The notes under the pieces were generated by a model that was given only the letters and a program-made list of their open reading frames with translations, was not told the origin of the DNA and did not search any database. A stretch of DNA of 58,950 bases, taken from Bacteroidia bacterium (lineage in GTDB: Bacteria; Bacteroidota; Bacteroidia; Flavobacteriales_D; Cryomorphaceae). The translations under genes and the position numbers were made by a program. The stretch covers positions 1 to 58,950 of the forward strand of contig JAUICL010000011.1 of NCBI GenBank assembly GCA_030427905.1, given 5' to 3'. Positions 52,306 through 58,950 of the stretch are shown here, one piece after another. Numbering within the stretch: the stretch's first letter is position 1; each line of letters begins with the position of its first letter.

Positions 52306-55300
52306 TATCTCAAGAGGGTTATGTCGCCGACTTTGGTTACTTCATTTCCATCAGCAAAGACGAAGTCGATGCGGTATACGTACACGTCCATGGGGCAGGG
52401 CTTGTTGCGGTAGGTTCCGTTCCAGCCTTTGCCGAGCTCTGTGGTCTCGAAAATCATTTCACCCCACCGGTTGAAAATGCTCATCCTAATTTCTTCAACA
52501 TATTCTGAGAAAGGGTAGAATACGGTATTGGTCAGGCTGGTAGGATCGTAGTATGGACTGTCGTTACCATCGCCGGGGGTGAAGGCGTTGGGAATAGTGA
52601 TGTCGTATTCCACTTCAATTTCGATCCAATGCCTGATGCTATCTGCACAGCCAAATTCATTCTCAACGAATAGCTCAATAGGATACATTCCCGTGTCGGG
52701 GAAGGTGTAGGAAATGAGGCTTTCATTTTCGAAATTCTCCCCGTTGATGGTCCAAAGATTAAGCGTGCTTCCTTCGCTTAGGTCGGAGAAGTTGATATTT
52801 GGGTCTTCGATATCGGCCGTCCAAGGCGAAGCCAGAAAATTGGCAACGGGTACTTCGTAGACTTCTACCGGTAGGGAAGTGGGGCTCGTTGCCGTACACC
52901 CATCCCCAGTGGTTATTTCGAGGATGACTTCGTAAACACCAGGCGTTGTAATCGCAAAATTCGATGGATTGCCTGTGTAAGACTCTCCCGTTGAGAAGTT
53001 CCAGGTGTGCGTATAATCCGTTGATACATTGACAGTATCCATCAAGATGGCTTCCAGTGGGCTACAACCGCTTATCAAGACATCGGGCAGTTCAACTATT
53101 GGGATGTCGAAAACAACGACTTCCACCGAGTCTGTTACTGTGTTTCCACAATCGTCTTCTACCATAAGCGTGTAGGTGGTAGATGCTTCAGGGCTGATTG
53201 TGGATGGGCCTGTACCGCTGATATCGGCGGGAGTCCATTGGTATTGGTAAGGCGGGTAGGCTCCATGGTAGTTGGCTGTGATCGCTACGCTTTCTCCCGG
53301 ACAAATAGCTGTATCGTTGCTGATCGCCAATAATTCAGGTGACATGCTCATGACTTCTACACCGATTTCTTGAGTAATAGAGACACATCCATTTTCATCT
53401 TCGGCAAAAACAGAATACACGGTGTCAATTACAGCAGTTACCAGGGTGTTTGGCCCCTGTTCGCTACTGTGACTCCAATTGTATGTCAAAGCACCCGATC
53501 CACCAAGCGCATCGGCAAATAGGCTAAGTTCCGAGCCAAAGCAAATCAGGGTGTCAGAGATAGCTGAAATGGTGATCTCCTCTGGTTCAGAAATGGTAAA
53601 GTCGGTTTGAGATGCACAACCATTGGCGTCTTCGATAATTACTTGATAATCTCCGGGAGCCAAGCCATCGGCGCTGCTTCCATGATCTTGAATATCCGAC
53701 CAGATATAGCTGTAAGTCGGTGTTCCATTGCTGACATCGATCGCAGCTGTCCCGTCGTTGAGACCAAAACACGACACGTCGTTGGTCGACTCCAGACTTG
53801 CAGTGGGATTTTCCCAAATCGTGATTGGGATATCGGCTGTGACTTCATTTCCACAGTAATCCGAAACAGTTACAGTGTATACGGTAGATGCATTTGGAGA
53901 AACGGCATGAGGCCCAGCGGTATTGGGTAGTCCATTGTTCCAGGTAAAGTAATAGGGTGGATTCTCACCACTGTAGCGCGCTCCGACCCGAATTGTCGCG
54001 CCATGGCAAACAGACACTGGGGCTGTGGTTTCCAATGAGTCGGCGTACATGTTTACCACATCTACAGAGATTGCTACGCTATCGGTGGTACAACCGTTTA
54101 TATCGGTGGCGTATACCCAATATGTGGTGTTCTCTTCAGGCGATACCGTAATGCTTTCACTGGTTTCGGTTGAGCCGCTCCAGTGGTAAGTGAAATCGCC
54201 CGTTCCACCCAAGGCTTCTGCCGTTAGATTGGCATCGGTTCCGTAACAAATGGTTGAATTTGCGCTCGCTGTGATCGATACCAGGTCGGGTTCGATGATT
54301 TCGAATGTAGTATCGGCTTCGCATCCATTTGAGTCGGTTATTTGAAGTGTGTACGTTCCCGCTTCCAGATCCGTAGCCGATGTACCGTGGTCTATACCGT
54401 CAGACCAGGTGTAGGTGTAGGGTTCTAAGCCGCCTGAAACGCTCAACTCCACCGAACCATCTCCTTCACCAAAGCAAGAAATATTGTCGAACTGAGTGAA
54501 TGAAATGTCCAACTCTGAAAAGAAAGCCACATTGACAGAATACAGGGTATCGCAAGAAGCGCCACCTGAAATCAATACGTCAAATGTTCCTTCCGAAGTA
54601 ACGATGTTTCCATCGGGGAGTTGGTACCAATCGCCCGAGCAGATCTCAACATCCATGGGGATCTGAATGGGGGAGCTTACCGTCAAATCAACGTTGTAGA
54701 TACTGTCGCACCCGTTGATGGTTTGGAAGTTTACCGTGTAATTTCCTGTAGAAGACACTTCTGTACCATCTGGAAGAGTATAGGTTTGATTTTGGCAAAT
54801 TTGTGGGCTCAGGTCAAAGCTGTACTCTGGGTATTCTTGAAGATTGACCGTAACAGTACTATCGCAGTCGCCTTGGGTTGGGTAGGTGAAGCTATACGTT
54901 CCAGATGCCGAAACGGTTGAATTGTCGGGTAAGGTATAGGTACTACCCGGACAAAACCCAGCTTCGATGGTGGTCTCGTATTCCGCATCAATCACATCGA
55001 TGCATTGAGTTTCCGTATCACCGTTGGCGTCGGTGATGGTCACACAGTAGTTTCCGGCACAGAGGTTCGATGCCGTTTGAGTCGTTTGATCTTGTACGTC
55101 ATTCCACACATAGGTGTATGGAGCCAGTCCACCCGTCGGGTTGGCTGTAGCCGTACCGTTACAAATCAAGAATTGGGGATCTACGCAGGTGGCATTGCAC
55201 GTGGCATAGGTCGGTGTTCCCTGCGCATCCCAAGCGCCGCCATCTGGAATACGCCTCAAACTTTGTCCTTGGTAATTAGCCGCCGAAACAGGAAGGATAT

Positions 55301-55997
55301 ACTCTTTTCGATCGGCGGGAAACTCATCGTAATTGGGGAGTAGCCCGCTGTAGGAGCAACCCGGAAGTGTTGGAAGCGGAATGCATGGGTACTGATCCGT
55401 ATTGGATTGGTTGGCCCACGATACGGCATCTTGGGGCACCCCGTTGTTGTCGTAGAAGGCAAACCACCCACCGGCATTTGGGAACCACAATCGATTACCA
55501 CCGCCCACACAAACTCCAGTTCCGTCTACAACGAGTTCTACCACGTTTCCACCGTTTTCTACCAATAGATTGGCAGGTACTGGGGCTGCGTTTACACCGC
55601 GGATCATGGCAAATCCTGCCGGTGGAACCACCGTTCCCGCTGGGATTACGTATCCACCGGGATAAGTACCACCATCGTTGGTGTTGTTACCGAGGTGGTA
55701 GCACGAAATATCGACCGAGTTGCACACATCGGGATTGTAAAGCTCAATCCACTCACCCGCCTGATTGGCGTTACCTCCCCACATCGACCCATCGTTTGCC
55801 GTAGGCGAAAGCATCAATTCGTTGATTAGGATGCTCGGGCCATCGTAGTCGCATTCGGTTCCACTACACACCGTGTTGTCGGTGGTAGCAAAGGAAACGT
55901 CAATTTGACTCAGCAAGGTTAAGGGGAATAGGCTTAGTGCAAAAAGTAGTACTAGCAGATTAAGATAAAGTGTAAAATTTTTCACCATACCCATCAT
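52305..55997 (-). CDS. Giant SprB-repeat surface adhesin with gliding-type C-terminal domain
   Basis: 1230 residues: a signal peptide (about 1-30), a lamin-tail domain (about 50-175, ILINELMLSPT ... GEWIELYNP), repeats with LPDG/LPDN landmarks (about 340-490), two copies of a roughly 240-residue unit made of a SprB repeat (SCFGEGDGSVELSVSGG; SCFGLNDGTAAIDVSNG) and Ig-like/PKD-like domains (about 505-1000), and a C-terminal gliding-motility domain (CHU_C, about 1140-1230: IPNAFTPGDGND ... IFNRWGEMIFETTE). This type-B tail marks T9SS cargo. With the PorP/SprF partner next door it is probably a surface adhesin used in attachment or gliding. Confidence 0.93.
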   Translation of the reverse strand: MMGMVKNFTLYLNLLVLLFALSLFPLTLLSQIDVSFATTDNTVCSGTECDYDGPSILINELMLSPTANDGSMWGGNANQAGEWIELYNPDVCNSVDISCYHLGNNTNDGGTYPGGYVIPAGTVVPPAGFAMIRGVNAAPVPANLLVENGGNVVELVVDGTGVCVGGGNRLWFPNAGGWFAFYDNNGVPQDAVSWANQSNTDQYPCIPLPTLPGCSYSGLLPNYDEFPADRKEYILPVSAANYQGQSLRRIPDGGAWDAQGTPTYATCNATCVDPQFLICNGTATANPTGGLAPYTYVWNDVQDQTTQTASNLCAGNYCVTITDANGDTETQCIDVIDAEYETTIEAGFCPGSTYTLPDNSTVSASGTYSFTYPTQGDCDSTVTVNLQEYPEYSFDLSPQICQNQTYTLPDGTEVSSTGNYTVNFQTINGCDSIYNVDLTVSSPIQIPMDVEICSGDWYQLPDGNIVTSEGTFDVLISGGASCDTLYSVNVAFFSELDISFTQFDNISCFGEGDGSVELSVSGGLEPYTYTWSDGIDHGTSATDLEAGTYTLQITDSNGCEADTTFEIIEPDLVSITASANSTICYGTDANLTAEALGGTGDFTYHWSGSTETSESITVSPEENTTYWVYATDINGCTTDSVAISVDVVNMYADSLETTAPVSVCHGATIRVGARYSGENPPYYFTWNNGLPNTAGPHAVSPNASTVYTVTVSDYCGNEVTADIPITIWENPTASLESTNDVSCFGLNDGTAAIDVSNGTPTYSYIWSDIQDHGSSADGLAPGDYQVIIEDANGCASQTDFTISEPEEITISAISDTLICFGSELSLFADALGGSGALTYNWSHSSEQGPNTLVTAVIDTVYSVFAEDENGCVSITQEIGVEVMSMSPELLAISNDTAICPGESVAITANYHGAYPPYQYQWTPADISGTGPSTISPEASTTYTLMVEDDCGNTVTDSVEVVVFDIPIVELPDVLISGCSPLEAILMDTVNVSTDYTHTWNFSTGESYTGNPSNFAITTPGVYEVILEITTGDGCTATSPTSLPVEVYEVPVANFLASPWTADIEDPNINFSDLSEGSTLNLWTINGENFENESLISYTFPDTGMYPIELFVENEFGCADSIRHWIEIEVEYDITIPNAFTPGDGNDSPYYDPTSLTNTVFYPFSEYVEEIRMSIFNRWGEMIFETTELGKGWNGTYRNKPCPMDVYVYRIDFVFADGNEVTKVGDITLLR

Positions 55998-56752
55998 TTT
56001 ATAGAGAGTTCTACGTGAAAAATTTGGGAAGGTTATGCTCTGAATGCCTTTATAGGCTTGGTTTTTTGCAGGTGATTAATGGACAGAAGGTTATAGGGGA
56101 AGATTCTTTGTGAATAGGAGGAGTACTTATTAAAATTTGAAGGGGGGGAATTGAGGGTTGTAGTATGGAATTATGTCAGATAAGGCGAACTCTTCAGCCT
56201 GAGTTTGAATTCGCCCTTTTCTTCCAATTTGCAAACTGAGTTGGATCGTTTTCTTTTCTCTTCGTTTTTCCTAAGGATGAAAAAGAAGCAAAAAATCATT
56301 TGTTTTCGAAAGTTGATCCGATGCTTCTCTTTGAAAAGATAAGAGAAGCACCGGACCGGCCGACAAAAGAGATCCGCTCCAAAGTCGACTACCACTTTTA
56401 TCGGCCTTCATGGTTCGAAAACGGGAATCCGTTCTCAGCTTCATTACTAGGGAGTCATTTTTGAAGTTAAAGCAAACGCTTATTCATACTGAAGAATAGC
56501 TTCCGATACATGCGCTCAGCCATAGGTGCGGTGGACTTTCGTTTGTTTCATGAGTTTCTGACAAATAAAGTTATGGCCGAATATTGGTTCAGTATTCACT
56601 GTGGATGTTAGATGTCATTTCCGCAAGCTCTGAGCCAATTAGTCCTCTTGCTGAAATAAGGGTGGCGATATGTCCAAGAGTATGTACTCTATACAAGTCT
56701 CTTCAAGAGAAGGGGAAAGGAATCAGTGAATATGTCGGATTCAAGAACCGGT
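55998..56752. other. 755-bp gene-poor region with dispersed repeat copy 2
   Basis: No gene is supported. It contains a perfect 9-bp stem GCTTCTCTT/AAGAGAAGC (56323-56349), a GGCGAACTC/GAATTCGCC hairpin near 56184-56215, and the 56494-56646 block that aligns with copy 1. Short open frames here follow the repeat, not coding signals. Confidence 0.6.
56323..56646. repeat. Dispersed intergenic element, copy 2
   Basis: The right part (56494-56646) matches copy 1 at TAGCTTCCGAT, GGTGCGG-GGACTT, CGTTTGTTTCA, GGCCGAA and GAGCCAAT landmarks. The ACTAGGGAGTCATTT stretch (about 56446) resembles ACTGGGAGTCATTT in copy 3. Confidence 0.6.
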
Positions 56753-57997
56753 TTACCATCCAAACCGGAGTATAAGGAAAGCTACCGCTAAAACGCTCAA
56801 GATAGTGATGGACGTGAGAGCGTAGTAGTTTTCTCCTTTGGTCCAGCGCTGGTCAGCGGGGAGGGAATCCAGGTTCATAGCCCGGTAGTTCAAAAAAGCA
56901 AAAATGGGTGATGTGCAAAAGGAAAGCAGGGTGGCTATATCGACCATAGTCACCATGGCAGGCCCCCAGAGATAGAGAATAGCAAAACTTCCCAAGGCCA
57001 GAACTCTGATACTGATTCCGTAAATCGACTTCTTCTGATCGGGCTTCCACACGTGCCATAGCTCATTGAGCGAACGCGGTATGGCGTCGAGACAAGTGAG
57101 TGTGGTAGAGATCATGGTGGTAAGTGCTGCCACGCCTACAATCCAAAATGCCCAATCGCCGAGCTGAGTGGTGTAAACGCTGATCAAACGATGGCTAAAT
57201 TTCACACCCGAATCTGGGAGTGATTCTGGATGGCCATGGAGCACCAGTGCGCCGAGCCCCAGGAAAAGGACCCCAACCACCATAGTGCCCCAATATCCGA
57301 TTTTGAAATCTCGATCAGCTGCTTTTTGGTCGTAGTATCCACCAGCTATAGCCATTTTTTCTTCGGTCCAGATGCTGTGCCACACCGAAAGGTCGAGTGG
57401 GGCGGGCATCCAGCCCATGAGTTTGATCAGCATCATCAGAAAGACGCCATCCAGGACGGGTGAATCTGCCAGTTGATTCCAGGCAGGTGGGTCAAACCAT
57501 GCACTGGTGAATGCCAGGATAGTGGAGATGGTGAGGACCAAAATAACTCCCGACATGATTTTTTCGAGCCAGGTGTACCGACCAAACAAGAGAAAGGCCA
57601 CGCTGAAGACGAGATAAGAAAGTGTGAGTAGTGCAGGTGAGAGATTGATTTGGAAGACGTAGGCTATAAGTCCTACGGATACGGCTGTGATGGCAGCGAT
57701 CACGGTAAACATCGTAGCTACGGTGATCAGAAAGTAGAGTAGGAGCGCCCAGTTTCCGATGCGTTTGTACCCACTTATCAGGCTTTCTTTAGCCGAAACC
57801 GCGTATGCAGATCCAGCTTTGAAAAAGGGGTACTTCACCAGATGAATTCCAATAATTGCTATAACGGGAAGCCAGCCGTAGTCTGCTCCAGCTCGGGTAG
57901 ATTGAATCAGGTGAGAAACGCCTATGGCTGCTCCGGCGTAGAGCATTCCGGGCCCGAGGAGATAGATGTAGCGTTTGATTTTGTGGAGGGTGGTCAC
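56753..57997 (-). CDS. Nramp-superfamily membrane transporter lacking the DPGN motif
   Basis: 414 residues with about 11 transmembrane helices. The family start GPGMLYAGAAIGVSHLIQST aligns with the Nramp GPGFLVAxxYMDPGN helix, but the metal-binding DPGN reads GVSH. The TM6 region keeps MP (GWMPAPLDLSVW) yet not the MPH extension. The substrate is therefore probably not the usual Mn2+/Fe2+; a different ion or small molecule is likely. The start is GTG at 57997, with a TATCTTTC box (one mismatch) ending 5 nt upstream. Confidence 0.88.
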   Translation of the reverse strand: MTTLHKIKRYIYLLGPGMLYAGAAIGVSHLIQSTRAGADYGWLPVIAIIGIHLVKYPFFKAGSAYAVSAKESLISGYKRIGNWALLLYFLITVATMFTVIAAITAVSVGLIAYVFQINLSPALLTLSYLVFSVAFLLFGRYTWLEKIMSGVILVLTISTILAFTSAWFDPPAWNQLADSPVLDGVFLMMLIKLMGWMPAPLDLSVWHSIWTEEKMAIAGGYYDQKAADRDFKIGYWGTMVVGVLFLGLGALVLHGHPESLPDSGVKFSHRLISVYTTQLGDWAFWIVGVAALTTMISTTLTCLDAIPRSLNELWHVWKPDQKKSIYGISIRVLALGSFAILYLWGPAMVTMVDIATLLSFCTSPIFAFLNYRAMNLDSLPADQRWTKGENYYALTSITILSVLAVAFLILRFGW

Positions 57998-58228
57998 GGA
58001 GGGAAAGATAGAATTATTCTTTTTTGATAGACCAATTGGGTATTGAGTTGGTCAAGATTGATACGTCCAAGATCGCCGACTTTTTAATTCAGAAGTGCTA
58101 ATAGGAAATGGATGTTGCTCTCACATAGCTTTTAGGATGGATTTTATTAAGAAATGAGTTGCAATTATCAATGGAACGTTCCAGACATAGATAAATAGCA
58201 TTTATCCAATTCTTCTTCTTCTTCTTTT

Positions 58229-58610
58229 CCTTTTGTCTATGCTGCGCCGACGGCAAGCCTTTGGCGACCGATGGGAAACAAAAGGAACAAAAATTCCCTG
58301 TTTTCCCAAAGGTGCTTCTCCAGGCCGTTTTTAGAATTTAACGGCCTTTCAAAACGCTGAACAAATCTTACTGACGATCAGCTTCACTGATGTCAGCATG
58401 TTTAGCATGGACTGACGAGCTGCGAAGCTACTGTCAGCATGATGCGGTCAAATGCAAAAACAGAAAAAGTGATTATTCCAATTGCGCATCATTCGCTTCC
58501 TTCGGTCGTCTGCAAAATTTGCTTTCGCTGCACTGGTGGGAAAACTCCAGAGCCGTTATCCAGTTCAGATACTGGGAGTCATTTGAAAGAAAGCTTTCTT
58601 TTGGCTAAGG
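58229..58610. repeat. Dispersed intergenic element, copy 3
   Basis: CCTTTTGT at 58229-58236 and ACAAAAGG at 58278-58285 match the hairpin of copy 1, but the loop carries a GC-rich insertion of 41 nt, itself with CGCC...GGCG symmetry. GAACAAAA follows, as in copy 1. Confidence 0.6.
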
Positions 58611-58627
58611 ATTGATCAAATGAATAA

Positions 58628-58659
58628 AAAAGCGATCCGAAAACTTTCGGATCGCTTTC
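58628..58659. terminator. Terminator of the SSB gene
   Basis: Long perfect stem: AGCGATCCGAAA (58631-58642) against TTTCGGATCGCT (58645-58656), flanked by A- and T-runs. On the minus strand it follows the SSB stop at 58681 by about 22 nt. Confidence 0.85.
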
Positions 58660-58680
58660 TGAGCTTAGGGGCTGACGAGT

Positions 58681-58950
58681 CTACTCACCTTTCTTTCCGA
58701 AGAGCAAGAACTGGTCTACCCGCACTTCGGTAGCGTATCGCTTGTTGCCGTCTTTGTCTTCGTAAGAGCGGCTGGTAAGCTTCCCTTCGATGGCTACTTC
58801 TTTGCCTTTGGCGAGGAGTTTCTGTGCTAGTTCGGCGGTTTTATTCCAGGCCACGAGGGTGTGCCACTGGGTGTCTTGCACTTTTTGTCCGTCGGCACCT
58901 TTGTAGGAGTTGTCGGTGGCGAGCGAGAATCGCGTCATCACGGTTCCGTT
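58681..58950 (-). CDS. ssb: Single-stranded DNA-binding protein, short form (N-terminus outside window)
   Basis: 89 visible residues, open to the window edge, so the N-terminus is missing. The OB-fold is clear: MTRFSLATDNSYKG, DTQWHTLVAWNKTAELA, KEVAIEGKLTSRSYEDKDG and YATEVRVDQFLLF. The protein stops at FGKKGE directly after the fold, without the linker and acidic tip (DDDxPF-like) that usual bacterial SSB proteins use to recruit partners. A paralogue with the tip is likely elsewhere. Followed by a strong terminator. Confidence 0.9.
   Translation of the reverse strand, partial: NGTVMTRFSLATDNSYKGADGQKVQDTQWHTLVAWNKTAELAQKLLAKGKEVAIEGKLTSRSYEDKDGNKRYATEVRVDQFLLFGKKGE

Larger units (their letters stand above)
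57998..58680. other. 683-bp gene-poor region with dispersed repeat copy 3
   Basis: No gene is supported. It holds the copy-3 repeat (58229-58610), an AGGCCGTT/AACGGCCT hairpin (about 58322-58348), two TGTCAGCATG strings 40 bp apart (58391 and 58432), and a terminator for the SSB gene. Confidence 0.55.

Noticed and set aside
58390-58608. Possible 72-residue gene before the SSB terminator
   Set aside because: It falls in repeat copy 3; the composition is not protein-like and no start signal is seen.

Overview
The window reads as chromosome of a marine-type Bacteroidetes/Flavobacteriia bacterium, probably a Cryomorphaceae/Schleiferiaceae-like lineage (the rank is an inference). The evidence is: several secreted proteins with C-terminal type IX secretion (T9SS) sorting domains; a PorP/SprF outer-membrane protein coupled to a giant SprB-repeat adhesin with a gliding-type C-terminus; a bacillithiol gene (bshC); and repeated TAnnTTTG boxes, the -7 element of the Bacteroidetes primary sigma factor, close to start codons. 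No rRNA, tRNA, CRISPR array, intact insertion sequence or prophage was recognised.

Layout. 1-4.2 kb: the 5' part of a very large modular surface protein on the minus strand. 4.6-9.9 kb: hemB, yidD, a quinone-oxidoreductase-like enzyme, a secreted aminopeptidase C and bshC. 9.9-13.7 kb: a 1289-residue T9SS surface protein. 13.9-18.2 kb: a guaA - LysM/periplasmic-binding protein - hemF operon closed by a strong terminator. 18.3-25.5 kb: a surface protein related to the one at the left edge, a secreted M1 peptidase, and a two-gene unit of a small secreted protein and an AsmA-like protein. 25.7-29.3 kb: a methylcitrate-cycle operon (prpD-prpB-prpC). 29.5-32.3 kb: a small soluble protein, a Crp/Fnr regulator, an orphan PAS histidine kinase and a small membrane protein behind a perfect 14-bp palindrome. 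32.4-34.4 kb: a GC-richer cassette of an XRE-S24 (LexA/UmuD-like) regulator and a DinB polymerase. 34.6-39.5 kb: an outer-membrane barrel, a REP-like palindrome cluster, a cupin, a Kazal-type lipoprotein, a glycosidase-like T9SS protein, a DUF3124 lipoprotein and a MarC membrane protein. 39.5-46.9 kb: pirin, a histidine-decarboxylase-like enzyme divergent from an Lrp regulator, an alpha/beta hydrolase-OsmC fusion, an aldehyde dehydrogenase and a DUF389 membrane protein. 46.9-50.6 kb: a cupredoxin with a T9SS tail, MsrA, a small membrane protein, a glycosyltransferase and a TPR protein. 51.3-58.9 kb: the PorP/SprF-adhesin pair, an Nramp-like transporter without the canonical metal motif, and a short single-stranded DNA-binding protein cut by the window edge.

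How the genes work together. Housekeeping steps (tetrapyrroles: hemB, hemF; GMP: guaA; propionyl-CoA disposal: prp; thiol redox: bshC; methionine repair: msrA) are mixed with a heavy investment in the cell surface: about seven T9SS-type cargo proteins plus one secretion partner. Gene-poor gaps hold degenerate structured repeats: a REP-like cluster (35.5 kb), a two-copy hairpin repeat (43.5 kb) and a dispersed element seen three times (50.9, 56.3 and 58.2 kb).

The most notable signals are: (1) a recurrent promoter-start arrangement in which TAnnTTTG ends only 4-6 nt before ATG/GTG, predicting leaderless mRNAs for many genes; (2) a surface beta-propeller module family shared by two large proteins; (3) the S24 regulator-DinB cassette with its own dyad operator; and (4) the structured intergenic repeats. 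No clearly new defence or biosynthetic system was found.
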